Of a stretch of 63,729 nt of DNA, positions 43,680 to 52,150 are shown in pieces; position 1 is the first letter of the stretch, and every line of letters starts with the position of its first letter. The DNA is from Microbacterium sp. (GTDB lineage Bacteria; Actinomycetota; Actinomycetes; Actinomycetales; Microbacteriaceae), in contig JAITLM010000149.1 of assembly GCA_031277885.1 (NCBI GenBank), positions 1 to 63,729 on the forward strand, given 5' to 3'. A program made the translations under genes and the position numbers. The notes beneath the pieces were generated by a model that did no database searches, was not told where the DNA came from, and saw only the letters and a list, made by a program, of their open reading frames with translations.

Positions 43680-43742
43680 GTCGAGGCCCCCTCTCAGCGG
43701 CGCACGCCTGTGGGGGCGTGGGTGCTCAGAGGGGGCCTCGAC
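43680..43742. repeat. Palindromic repeat family C, copy 2
   Basis: Identical to copy 1 over almost the whole 63 bases, 140 bases further on. Both copies fill the gap between the convergent cytochrome b and GNAT genes. Confidence 0.9.
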
Positions 43743-43767
43743 GCAGAGACGCGGGGCGCAGCCGGGG

Positions 43768-44274
43768 TCAGCGCACGAAGCGGACTTCCTTGATGGTCTC
43801 GCCGAGGAAGGGCTCCTGCTGGCTGGCGCCGTCGAGCGTGAAGCCGTTGCGCACGTAGAAGCGGTGCGCGCGGGGGTTGTCCTCGGCGACCCAGAGGTAG
43901 GAGTTCTCGCCCGCGCCGACGGCGGCGTCGAACAGGCGCTGGCCGATGCCGGTGCCGTGCCAGGCGTCGAGGAGGTAGATGAAGTAGAGCTCGCGCTCCG
44001 CCGGGGGGTTCTCGTCGCGCGCGGGACCGGAGCCGACGAAGCCGACGATCTCGCCGTCGACGAGCGCCGCGCTCATGCGGTACTCCTCGCCCTGGGAGGC
44101 CCAGTGCGTCCACAGCTCGGCGAGCCGCTTGGGCGAGACCGCCTCGAGCGTCGCGGTGCTGATCAGGTGGTCGTAGGTCTCGTGCCAGCACTTCGCGTGC
44201 ACGCGGCCGAGCGCTTCGGCATCGACATCGCGAACGGGCCGGACGGTGACGGTGGGAAGGGCTTCGGCGCTCAT
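43768..44274 (-). CDS. GNAT-family N-acetyltransferase
   Basis: A 168-residue acetyltransferase of the RimI-like group. VRPVRDVDAEALGRVHAKCW, ERELYFIYLLDAWHGTGIGQ and RLFDAAVG give the acetyl-CoA pyrophosphate loop (HGTGIG). FYVRNGFTLDG is the standard C-terminal strand. It transfers acetyl from acetyl-CoA to an amine; the acceptor is unknown. The ATG at 44274 gives a normal family length. It is a single gene. Confidence 0.87.
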   Translation of the reverse strand: MSAEALPTVTVRPVRDVDAEALGRVHAKCWHETYDHLISTATLEAVSPKRLAELWTHWASQGEEYRMSAALVDGEIVGFVGSGPARDENPPAERELYFIYLLDAWHGTGIGQRLFDAAVGAGENSYLWVAEDNPRAHRFYVRNGFTLDGASQQEPFLGETIKEVRFVR

Positions 44275-44415
44275 GATCGCGACTCTACGCGCGCCGTGCG
44301 CGGACGCGAAATCGAGTGACGACAAGCATTTCCGGCACGTTTCCGCCTCCCGGTCGTCTGTGGGATTCGGACAATCGATCAGGGGAATCCATGCCGGATT
44401 CACTACGCTCCTCGT

Positions 44416-44979
44416 GTGAACGTGATCTGGCGCACTCTGCTCGTCATCCTCTCCGCCCGCCGGCGCTCCCGCCGGGGCCAGACCCTGGCCCCGACGGCGG
44501 TCGGGCGGATCCGCCTGACCACACTGCCGACGGACCTGGACATCCTGCGGCACATGAACAACGGCCGGTATCTGTCCCTGTTCGACCTCGGCCGGTGGGA
44601 TCTGCTGATCCGCACCGGGCTGTTCGACGCGATGAAGGATCGCGGCTGGTACGCCGTGGTCTCGAGCGAGACGATCACCTTCCGCAAGTCGCTCGAGCTG
44701 TGGCAGCGCTTCGACGTGGAGTCCCGCTTCATCGGGCACGACGACAAGGCGCTGTTCATGGAGCACCGGGCCGTGGTCGACGGCGAGGTGTACGCCAAGG
44801 TGATCGTGCGCGCGCGCATGCTGCGCCGCACCGGCGGGACCGTCTCGCACGAGGAGTTCTTCGGCGCGCTGGGCCGACCGGAGGATGTGCCGGGCGTCGA
44901 GGACTGGATCCACGACTGGGCGGCCGCCTCGGCGCTGCCGCCGACCAAGGCGCCCGCGCCGAGCGTCTGGGCGGACTGA
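44416..44979 (+). CDS. Acyl-CoA thioesterase (4HBT-like, hotdog fold)
   Basis: A 187-residue hotdog-fold protein with a GTG start. LPTDLDILRHMNNGRYLSLF is the thioesterase active-site segment, close to that of mesenchymal stem cell protein DSCD75/THEM6-like members. SSETITFRKSLELWQRFDVE and FFGALGRPEDVPGVEDWIHD follow. It probably hydrolyses acyl-CoA esters. The basic N-terminus (ARRRSRRGQ) follows a short hydrophobic stretch. It precedes putA by 140 bases, with no clear functional link. Confidence 0.83.
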   Translation: MNVIWRTLLVILSARRRSRRGQTLAPTAVGRIRLTTLPTDLDILRHMNNGRYLSLFDLGRWDLLIRTGLFDAMKDRGWYAVVSSETITFRKSLELWQRFDVESRFIGHDDKALFMEHRAVVDGEVYAKVIVRARMLRRTGGTVSHEEFFGALGRPEDVPGVEDWIHDWAAASALPPTKAPAPSVWAD

Positions 44980-45119
44980 GGGAGAGCCTCGCGTCGGCGG
45001 AGGGCGCAGACAGGGGCGCGGAGGGCGTGCCGCCGAGCCGCGCGCCGCGAGGAGCGCCATGCTGGAGGGGAGCATTCCGCGCCCACCCCGAAGGCGCGAG
45101 GCGGGAAGGACGGAAACCG

Positions 45120-48100
45120 ATGCCGCAGTGGCTGAACGCCGCCGAGACCGAGCGCGCCCGCCGGGCCGTCGTCCTCGCCCAGCGCTGGATCGATGAAGCC
45201 GCCGCCGCGCACGCGGATCCCGCTGCCGAACGGCTCGCCGGGGTGCTGCGGGATCCGAACGGGCTGCCGTTCACGCTCGGCTTCGTCGACGACGTGATGC
45301 GGCCCGAGAGCCTGGGGGCCGCGGCCGCCGGGCTCAACCGCGTGGCGCCGCTCGTGCCCGGATTCCTGCCCTGGTACCTGCGCGCCGCCGTCCGTGCGGG
45401 CGGGATCGTGGCTCAGGGGCTCCCCGCGCCCACCGTGCCGATCGCGCGCACGGTGCTGCGCGAGATGGTCGGCCACCTCATCGCCGACGCGCGCCCCGCC
45501 AAGCTCACCCCGACGATCGCGAAGCTGCGCTCGGGCGGCGCCCGGCTCAATCTCAACCTGCTCGGCGAGGCCGTGCTCGGGGAGGACGAGGCGCAGCGGC
45601 GGCTGGACGGGATCCACGAGCTCATCCGCCGCGACGATGTCGACTACGTCTCGGTCAAGGTCTCCGCGGTCGTGAGCCGGATCTCGATGTGGGCGTTCGA
45701 CGAGGTCGTCGAGCAGGTCGCGGAGCGGCTGCTGCCGCTGTATCTGACAGCGGCCGGGGATCCGTGGGCGTCGACAAGCCCGAAGAGCGCGCAGACCTTC
45801 ATCAACCTGGACATGGAGGAGTACCGCGATCTCGACCTCACGATCGCGGTGTTCACGCGGATCCTGGAGGATCCGCGGCTCAAGGATCTCGAGGCGGGCA
45901 TCGTGCTGCAGGCCTACCTGCCCGACGCCCTTCCGGCCCTGCAGGAGCTGACCGCGTGGGCGAAGGACCGCGTCGACCACGGCGGCGCGCCGATCAAGGT
46001 GCGTCTCGTGAAGGGCGCGAACCTCGCGATGGAGCGCGTGGAGGCGGCCCTGCACGGCTGGACTCCTGCCCCCTATGACACCAAGATCGACACCGACGCG
46101 AACTACCTGCGCTGCCTGGACGAGGCGCTCACGCCCGAATCCGTCCGCGCGGTGCGCATCGGCATCGCCGGGCACAACCTCTTCGACATCGCCTACGCGT
46201 GGCTCCTCGCCGGCGACCGTGGAGTGCGCGCTTCGGTCCCCGAGCTCGTCGAAGGGGCCGGCGCCGCAGGCGCGGGTTCCGGATCCGCGCCGATCGAGTT
46301 CGAGATGCTGCTCGGCATGGCGCAGGGCCAGGTCGAGGCGGTGGGCCGCGAGGTCGGGCACGTGCTGCTCTACGTGCCGGTCGTGAAACCGCGCGAGTTC
46401 GACGTCGCGATCAGCTATCTCGTACGGCGTCTCGAGGAGACGGCCTCTCCCGAGAACTTCCTCTCCTCCGCCTTCCGGCTGCACGAGGATCCGGATGCGC
46501 TGGACCGCGAGATCAACCGCTTCGCGCTCTCGCTCGAGCGCTCCGCCGACCCCGCACTGCCGGCACGCCCGCGCCGCCGGCAGAACCGGCTCGCCCCGGT
46601 GCACGAGTCCGCCGCGCTGACCACGGATCCGGATGCGGAGTCCGCCGCGCTCACCCAGGCCGTGCTCGGGATCGCCGAGGCCGTGGATCCCGGCGACACC
46701 TTCGTGGAGACGGCCGTGTTCGCCGCGCGCGAGGACGAGTCCGCGATCGCGGCGGGCGCCCCGGGTTTCCGCAACGCCGTCGACAGCGACCCGGCGCTGC
46801 CCGCGAACCGCGAGTGGGCGCGCGAGATCCTCGCCCGGATCCCCGGTTCGACGACCGGCGACGGGATCGTGCGCAGCGCCCGCGTCACCGACGCGGAGCA
46901 GCTCGACCGCATCCTCGCCCGCGTGCGCACCGCGGCCGCGTCCTGGGGTGCGCGCCCGGCGGTCGAGCGCGGCGAGGTGCTGCTGCGGATCGCCGCCGTG
47001 CTCGAGTCGCGCAGGGCCGAACTGATCGAGGTCGCCGCCGCCGAGACCGGCAAGGTGATCTCCGAGGGCGACGTCGAGGTCAGCGAGGCCGTCGACTTCG
47101 CGAGGTACTACGCCGCGAAGGCCCGTGAGCTCGACGCGATCCCCGGGGCCGCGTTCGTGCCGTCCCGGCTCACCGTGGTCGCCCCGCCGTGGAACTTCCC
47201 GCTCTCGATCCCCGCCGGCGGCGTGCTCGCGGCGCTCGCCGCGGGATCCGGTGTCGTCTTCAAGCCCGCCCCGCAGGCGCGGCGCTCGGCGGCCGTGATC
47301 GCCGCCGCGCTCTGGGACGCCGGGATCCCGCGGGACCTGCTCGCGTTCGTCGACATCTCCGAGGGCGAGCTCGGCCGGGAGCTCATCGCGCACCCCGACG
47401 TCGACCGGGTCATCCTCACCGGATCCTTCGAGACCGCCGCGCTGTTCCGCGGCTGGCGGCACGACCTGGCGCTGCACGCCGAGACGAGCGGGAAGAACGC
47501 GATCGTGATCGCGCCGTCGGCGGATCTGGATCTCGCGGTCGCCGACCTCGTGAAGAGCGCGTTCGCGCACGCGGGGCAGAAATGCTCCGCCGCATCGCTC
47601 GCGATCCTGGTCGGCCCGGTGGGGCGCTCCCGCCGGTTCGCGCGGCAGCTCGTGGACGCGGCCCGGTCGATGCGGGTGGCCTGGCCCGAGGATCCGCGCG
47701 CCGAGGTCGGCCCCGTGATCGAGCCGCCGCAGGGCAAGCTGGAATGGGCGCTCACCGAACTCGGTCCCGACGAGAAGTGGCTGCTGAAGCCGCGCGAGAT
47801 CCCCGGATCCGAGGGGCGACTGTGGACGCCGGGCATCCGCCTCGGCGTGCAGCCCGGGTCGCGCTTCCATCGCGAGGAGTTCTTCGGCCCGGTGCTCGGC
47901 ATCATGCACGCGCCGACGCTCGCGCGGGCGGTCGACCTGCAGAACGCCGTGGACTACGGGCTCACCGCGGGGCTGCACACCCAGGATCCGGCCGATCTCG
48001 CGCTGTGGCTGGATCGCGTACAGGCCGGCAATCTGTACGTGAACCGCGGGATCACCGGCGCCATCGTGCAGCGGCAGCCCTTCGGCGGCTGGAAGCGCTC

Positions 48101-48938
48101 CTCGGTGGGCACCGGCACCAAGGCGGGCGGGCCGAACCACCTCATCGGGCTGGGATCCTGGCGGGACACCGGCGGCGCCGGATCCACGACCCTGCACCTG
48201 CGCGGACTGGACTCGCGGATCACCGCGCTCATCGAGGCCGCCCAGCCCTCGCTCGACTACACCGCCTTCGAGTGGCTGCGTCGCGCGGCGCTCTCGGACG
48301 CGCTCGCCTGGGACCGCGAGTTCGGCCGGGTGCGCGACGTCTCGCGCCTCGGCGTGGAGCGCAACCTGTTCCGGTACCGCTCCGTGCCGGTGGCCGTGCG
48401 CGCCACGGGAGAGGCGCCGCTGCGGGCGCTGCTGCGGGTGGCGATCGCGGCGATCCGCGGCGGGGGCGCGTTCACGCTCTCCTCGCCGATCGGCCTGCCC
48501 GCCGCGGTGCGCCGCGTGCTGGGGGAGGCCGGCGTCACGGTGTTCGTGGAGAGCGACGCGGACTGGACCCAGCGGTTCACGGGATCGGCCGCGGACGGAT
48601 CCGTTCGAGATGGATCCGATCTGCTCCTGTCTCAGGATCCGCCGGAGAACCGCAAGGAGAGCGGCAGGGATCGTGATGGGAGCGGGCGGGAACCCGCTGT
48701 CGAGGGTGCGCCGGCGCGGCCGGACCGGGTGCGCATCGTGGGCGGGGCGGAGGAGGTCGCTGCCCTGCACGCCGCGCTCGCCGAGGCGGTGCAGGGGGAT
48801 CCGGATCTGGCGATCTTCGCCGGAGAGGTGACGACCGCGGGACGGATCGAGCTGCTGCCGTTCCTGCACGAGCAGGCCATCGCGATCACCGCCCACCGCT
48901 ACGGCAACCCGGACGACTGGAGCGCAGAGGTGATCTGA
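45120..48938 (+). CDS. putA: Bifunctional proline dehydrogenase / L-glutamate gamma-semialdehyde dehydrogenase
   Basis: A 1272-residue fused enzyme. The FAD proline dehydrogenase barrel covers about 90-470 (LNLNLLGEAVLGEDEAQRRL, VKVRLVKGANLAMERVEAAL-like KGANLAMERVEAAL). The aldehyde dehydrogenase covers about 560-1010, with Glu788 in HAETSGKN and Cys822 in GQKCSAAS. A C-terminal extension of 250 residues follows. No N-terminal ribbon-helix-helix, so it is not a repressor. Proline becomes P5C and then glutamate. Two insertions stand out: residues about 369-390 (VPELVEG and a Gly/Ala run) and about 1158-1200 (Asp/Arg/Ser-rich, GGATCC-rich DNA). GGAAGGACGGAAACC precedes the ATG. Confidence 0.92.
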   Translation: MPQWLNAAETERARRAVVLAQRWIDEAAAAHADPAAERLAGVLRDPNGLPFTLGFVDDVMRPESLGAAAAGLNRVAPLVPGFLPWYLRAAVRAGGIVAQGLPAPTVPIARTVLREMVGHLIADARPAKLTPTIAKLRSGGARLNLNLLGEAVLGEDEAQRRLDGIHELIRRDDVDYVSVKVSAVVSRISMWAFDEVVEQVAERLLPLYLTAAGDPWASTSPKSAQTFINLDMEEYRDLDLTIAVFTRILEDPRLKDLEAGIVLQAYLPDALPALQELTAWAKDRVDHGGAPIKVRLVKGANLAMERVEAALHGWTPAPYDTKIDTDANYLRCLDEALTPESVRAVRIGIAGHNLFDIAYAWLLAGDRGVRASVPELVEGAGAAGAGSGSAPIEFEMLLGMAQGQVEAVGREVGHVLLYVPVVKPREFDVAISYLVRRLEETASPENFLSSAFRLHEDPDALDREINRFALSLERSADPALPARPRRRQNRLAPVHESAALTTDPDAESAALTQAVLGIAEAVDPGDTFVETAVFAAREDESAIAAGAPGFRNAVDSDPALPANREWAREILARIPGSTTGDGIVRSARVTDAEQLDRILARVRTAAASWGARPAVERGEVLLRIAAVLESRRAELIEVAAAETGKVISEGDVEVSEAVDFARYYAAKARELDAIPGAAFVPSRLTVVAPPWNFPLSIPAGGVLAALAAGSGVVFKPAPQARRSAAVIAAALWDAGIPRDLLAFVDISEGELGRELIAHPDVDRVILTGSFETAALFRGWRHDLALHAETSGKNAIVIAPSADLDLAVADLVKSAFAHAGQKCSAASLAILVGPVGRSRRFARQLVDAARSMRVAWPEDPRAEVGPVIEPPQGKLEWALTELGPDEKWLLKPREIPGSEGRLWTPGIRLGVQPGSRFHREEFFGPVLGIMHAPTLARAVDLQNAVDYGLTAGLHTQDPADLALWLDRVQAGNLYVNRGITGAIVQRQPFGGWKRSSVGTGTKAGGPNHLIGLGSWRDTGGAGSTTLHLRGLDSRITALIEAAQPSLDYTAFEWLRRAALSDALAWDREFGRVRDVSRLGVERNLFRYRSVPVAVRATGEAPLRALLRVAIAAIRGGGAFTLSSPIGLPAAVRRVLGEAGVTVFVESDADWTQRFTGSAADGSVRDGSDLLLSQDPPENRKESGRDRDGSGREPAVEGAPARPDRVRIVGGAEEVAALHAALAEAVQGDPDLAIFAGEVTTAGRIELLPFLHEQAIAITAHRYGNPDDWSAEVI
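46225..46291. repeat. Probable repeat-derived insertion inside putA
   Basis: CGCTTCGGTCCCCGAGCTCG-TCGAAG and a following Gly/Ala-coding stretch split the expected join RGV-IEFEMLLGMA of the barrel. The encoded VPELVEG is a wording often seen where dispersed repeats of this group of bacteria enter coding regions. The frame is kept. Confidence 0.55.
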
Positions 48939-49098
48939 CCCGGCGCCGCGCCGTGATGGCCACGTCCAGCCTCGGGTGAGACAATGGACGACGGCGTGCC
49001 CGTGTCGCATCTTCTCCGCGCATCCACGATGTGCCGGATCGAAGGACCGCCGGGCCTCAGGACAGCGTCCGCCGCGACCGAAGATTCCGAGGAGCCTC

Positions 49099-49971
49099 AT
49101 GTCGACGCCTGAGACCGCCACCGCCACGCCGGCCCGTACCGCGCACCACCGCCGGTACCTGATGTGCAAGCCCGAGCACTTCACGGTGAACTACAGCATC
49201 AACCCGTGGATGGAGCCGGCCAACCCGACCGACACGGCCAAGGCCGTCGCGCAGTGGCAGAAGCTGTACGACCTGTACCTCGAGCTCGGTCACGAGGTCG
49301 AGCTGATCGAGCCGCTCGCCGGCTACCCCGACATGGTCTACACGGCCAACGGCGGTTTCGTGATCGGCGGGCGCGCCTATGTGCCGTCGTTCTACTATGC
49401 GCAGCGCCAGGGCGAGGCCCCCGCGTTCGCCGACTGGTTCCGCGCGAACGGCTTCGACACCGTGATGCCGAAGGAGATCAACGAGGGCGAGGGCGACTTC
49501 CTGCTCGCCGGAGATGTCATCCTGGCCGGCACCGGCTTCCGCTCCGCCGGCGACAGCCACCGCGAGGTGAGCGAGGTCTTCGGCCGCGAGGTCGTGACGC
49601 TGACGCTCGTCGACCCCCGCTTCTACCACCTCGACACGGCCCTCACCGTGCTCGACCCCGTCATCGGCGAGGAGAACGGCGGCCCCGCGGCCGCCAACAT
49701 CGCCTACCTGCCGCACGCCTTCGACGACGCCAGCCGCAAGGCCCTGGAGGAGCGCTTCCCCGACGCGATCCTGGTCTCCGACGAGGACGGCGCCGTGTTC
49801 GGCCTGAACTCCGCGAGCGACGGCTACAACGTGATCATCTCGCCGCGTGCCACGGGCTTCGAGAAGCAGCTGCGCGAGCGCGGATACAACCCGATCATGG
49901 TCGACCTCAGCGAGCTGCTGCTGGGCGGCGGCGGCATCAAGTGCTGCACCCTGGAACTGCGTGGTGCGTGA
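49099..49971 (+). CDS. DDAH/arginine deiminase-superfamily hydrolase
   Basis: A 290-residue guanidino-modifying enzyme with the five-bladed propeller pattern. Motifs are DMVYTANGGFVIGG, EGEGDFLLAGDV, catalytic His177 in FYHLDTALTVLD and the nucleophile segment GGGGIKCCTLE with adjacent Cys282 and Cys283. The resemblance is to dimethylarginine dimethylaminohydrolase (methylarginine to citrulline). Its one-base overlap with rocD (TGATG) and position after putA suggest a route from arginine or methylarginine towards ornithine. Arginine dihydrolase activity is possible; sequence alone does not decide. CCGAGGAGCC lies before the ATG. Confidence 0.83.
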   Translation: MSTPETATATPARTAHHRRYLMCKPEHFTVNYSINPWMEPANPTDTAKAVAQWQKLYDLYLELGHEVELIEPLAGYPDMVYTANGGFVIGGRAYVPSFYYAQRQGEAPAFADWFRANGFDTVMPKEINEGEGDFLLAGDVILAGTGFRSAGDSHREVSEVFGREVVTLTLVDPRFYHLDTALTVLDPVIGEENGGPAAANIAYLPHAFDDASRKALEERFPDAILVSDEDGAVFGLNSASDGYNVIISPRATGFEKQLRERGYNPIMVDLSELLLGGGGIKCCTLELRGA

Positions 49972-51212
49972 TGACGCCTGAGCAGGTCAGAGAGTTCGCC
50001 GAGCACGGGACGATCTCCGGTCAGGATCCGGATGCCGGGTCGGAGCCGCACGTCGCGCGCAACTACGCGCCTCTCGACGTGACGATCGCCCGCGGCGAGG
50101 GCGCCTGGGTGACCGATGTCGAGGGCAAGCGCTACCTCGACCTGCTCGCCGCGTACTCGGCCGTGAACTTCGGGCACCGTCATCCGGCGCTCGTCGCCGC
50201 GCTCGAGGAGCAGCTGGGCCGTGTCGCCCTCACGAGCCGCGCGTTCCGCAACGACCGGCTCGAGCTGTTCGCCGCCGCACTCGCGCGACTGTGCGGCAAG
50301 GACCTGGTGCTGCCGATGAACACGGGCGCCGAGGCCGTCGAGACCGGTATCAAGGTCGCGCGCGCCTGGGGCTACCGCGTCAAGGGCGTGCGCCCCGACG
50401 CGGCGCGCATCGTCGTCGCGCACGGCAACTTCCACGGCCGCACCACGACGATCGTCGGCTTCAGCGACGACGAGTCGGCGCGCGACGGCTTCGGACCGTT
50501 CACCCCCGGCTTCGATGCCGTGCCCTACGGCGACGCCGAGGCGATCGCCGCCGCGATCACCGAAGACACGGTCGCCGTGCTCATCGAGCCGATCCAGGGT
50601 GAGGGCGGCGTGATCATCCCGCCCGAGGGTTTCCTGCGCCGCATCCGCGAGATCTGCGACGAGCGGAACGTGCTGTTCATCGCGGACGAGATCCAGTCCG
50701 GCCTCGGCCGCGTGGGCGAGACCTTCGCCTGCGACCGCGAGGGCGTCGTGCCCGACCTGTACCTGCTCGGCAAGGCGCTCGGCGGCGGGCTCCTGCCCGT
50801 GTCGGCGGTCGTCGGGAACGAGGACGTGCTGGGCGTCATCCGCCCGGGCGAGCACGGATCCACCTTCGGCGGGAACCCGCTGGCCGCGGCCGTCGGGCTG
50901 CGCGCGGTGGAGATGCTCGAGTCCGGAGAGTTCCAGGAGCGCGCCCGCGCGCTCGGCGCGCATCTGCGCGAAGGGCTCGAGGCGTTCCTCGGCCACGGCG
51001 TGACCGAGGTGCGCGTCGCGGGCCTCTGGGCCGGCGTCGACATCGATCCGTCGTGCGGCACCGGGCGCGAGATCGCGGAGAAGCTCCTCGACCGCGGCGT
51101 GCTCGTGAAGGACACCCACGGCCAGACGATCCGCATCGCGCCGCCGATCGTGGTGCGGGCGACCGAGCTCGACTGGGCTCTCGAGCAGCTCCGCGTGGTG
51201 CTCGCCGGCTGA
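49971..51212 (+). CDS. rocD: Ornithine aminotransferase
   Basis: A 413-residue class III aminotransferase. YLDLLAAYSAVNFGHRHPAL, MNTGAEAVETGIKVARAWGY, FIADEIQSGLGRVGE (PLP Asp) and LLGKALGGGLLPVSA with Lys268 are characteristic of ornithine delta-aminotransferase. It moves the delta-amino group of ornithine to 2-oxoglutarate, giving glutamate semialdehyde/P5C, the substrate of the PutA second domain. It shares one base with the preceding gene. A strong terminator follows. Confidence 0.93.
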   Translation: MTPEQVREFAEHGTISGQDPDAGSEPHVARNYAPLDVTIARGEGAWVTDVEGKRYLDLLAAYSAVNFGHRHPALVAALEEQLGRVALTSRAFRNDRLELFAAALARLCGKDLVLPMNTGAEAVETGIKVARAWGYRVKGVRPDAARIVVAHGNFHGRTTTIVGFSDDESARDGFGPFTPGFDAVPYGDAEAIAAAITEDTVAVLIEPIQGEGGVIIPPEGFLRRIREICDERNVLFIADEIQSGLGRVGETFACDREGVVPDLYLLGKALGGGLLPVSAVVGNEDVLGVIRPGEHGSTFGGNPLAAAVGLRAVEMLESGEFQERARALGAHLREGLEAFLGHGVTEVRVAGLWAGVDIDPSCGTGREIAEKLLDRGVLVKDTHGQTIRIAPPIVVRATELDWALEQLRVVLAG

Positions 51213-51218
51213 GACCGC

Positions 51219-51246
51219 GGAAGGGCCCGCCCCGGCGGGCCCTTCC
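51219..51246 (+). terminator. Intrinsic terminator after rocD
   Basis: GGAAGGGCCCGCC (51219-51231) and its perfect complement (51234-51246) form a GC-rich hairpin seven bases after the stop. Confidence 0.85.
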
Positions 51247-51334
51247 GGGTCTCCGGTCGTCGAAACAGGCAGGTGCTTAAAGCCCGGGTGAGTACGCCCT
51301 GGCACATCTCGCCGGTATTTCGGACTCTTGAAGG

Positions 51335-51610
51335 GTGCCCCGAGTTCCGTCCGCCGCTGCCTCGCACATCGGCGAGAAGATCCGCGGGGCCCGTCTGGCC
51401 GCCACGCTGACGCAGGATCAGGTCGCCGCGCACAGCGGCATCGACTCGTCGAACATCCGCGCCTACGAGACCGGGCGCGCGATGCCCAGCGTCCCCACGC
51501 TCGTGCGGATCGCCGACGCCCTGGGCATCGCGCCCGGCTCGCTGCTCGAAGGGCTCACCGTCGGGATGCTCCCGATCGCGGACATCGACGGGCGACGCCG
51601 CGCGAGCTGA
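51335..51610 (+). CDS. Small XRE-family HTH protein
   Basis: A 91-residue protein with a GTG start. The lambda-repressor-type HTH spans about 12-70 (IGEKIRGARLAATLTQDQVA, HSGIDSSNIRAYETGRAMPS, TLVRIADALGIAPGSLL). There is no effector domain. Length and lack of a toxin partner suggest a stand-alone regulator. Its targets are unknown. Confidence 0.8.
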   Translation: MPRVPSAAASHIGEKIRGARLAATLTQDQVAAHSGIDSSNIRAYETGRAMPSVPTLVRIADALGIAPGSLLEGLTVGMLPIADIDGRRRAS

Positions 51611-51633
51611 CCGCTCGCACGGAGTCGGCGCGA

Positions 51634-52122
51634 TCAGCTGTCCCGGAGCCCCGAGCGGTACGTCTCCCACTCGTCCACGAGTTCCGGCATGCGCCGCGCC
51701 ATGAAGCGGAAGAACTCCGCCATCTCCGACGCCCTGTCCTGGGCGGCACGGTCGTCGTGCTCCGTGCCGATCGCCTCGATGTGCGCGGCGAGCCGATCGT
51801 AGATCGGGCCGTTGTTGGTCATGAGCCCGTACCAGGTGTCCGGGATGATCAGGTAGTGGTCGCGCCGGCGATCGGGCCGGGAGACGCGGCGGATGACCTG
51901 GATCGTCTGCAGGTAGCGCACGGCGCCGGAGACCGCCGCGGGGCTCACCCCGAGGCGGTCGGCGAGCTCCGCGGCCGTGTAGCCGTCGGCGGGCGCGGCG
52001 ATGAGCGCCATGAGCACTCGGCCGGGCATGCGCGGGAAGCCGACGGCGGCGATCATCGCCGCCGCGGCCTCCGCGGCATCGACCCCGTGATGCACGGGGG
52101 GTGCCGGATCCTGCGCGTTCAT
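51634..52122 (-). CDS. GbsR/MarR-type winged-helix regulator
   Basis: A 162-residue regulator. FPRMPGRVLMALIAAPADGY, AAELADRLGVSPAAVSGAVR and YLQTIQVIRRVSRPDRRRDH form the winged helix, followed by a helical dimer region. It lies 28 bases after the ABC permease on the same strand, with GGGAAG before the ATG. It is probably the last gene of the exporter operon and its repressor. Confidence 0.85.
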   Translation of the reverse strand: MNAQDPAPPVHHGVDAAEAAAAMIAAVGFPRMPGRVLMALIAAPADGYTAAELADRLGVSPAAVSGAVRYLQTIQVIRRVSRPDRRRDHYLIIPDTWYGLMTNNGPIYDRLAAHIEAIGTEHDDRAAQDRASEMAEFFRFMARRMPELVDEWETYRSGLRDS

Positions 52123-52150
52123 GCTTCCATCTTCCCGCGACCGGCCCGGG

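Noticed and set aside
13968..43742. Regular repeats as a possible CRISPR array
   Set aside because: Copies are dispersed, self-complementary and not separated by uniform spacers. No cas gene is present.
44316..45119. Upstream extension of the putA frame
   Set aside because: The frame stays open by GC bias only. It overlaps the thioesterase gene and lacks a ribosome site, whereas ATG 45120 has one and begins the family-like N-terminus.
44403..49184. A 1593-codon open frame antisense to putA
   Set aside because: It is a high-GC shadow: Arg/Gly/His-rich with no domain, opposite a clear PutA reading frame. Other very long antisense frames (for example 1842-4367, 33026-35701, 59792-62698) were dismissed on the same grounds.
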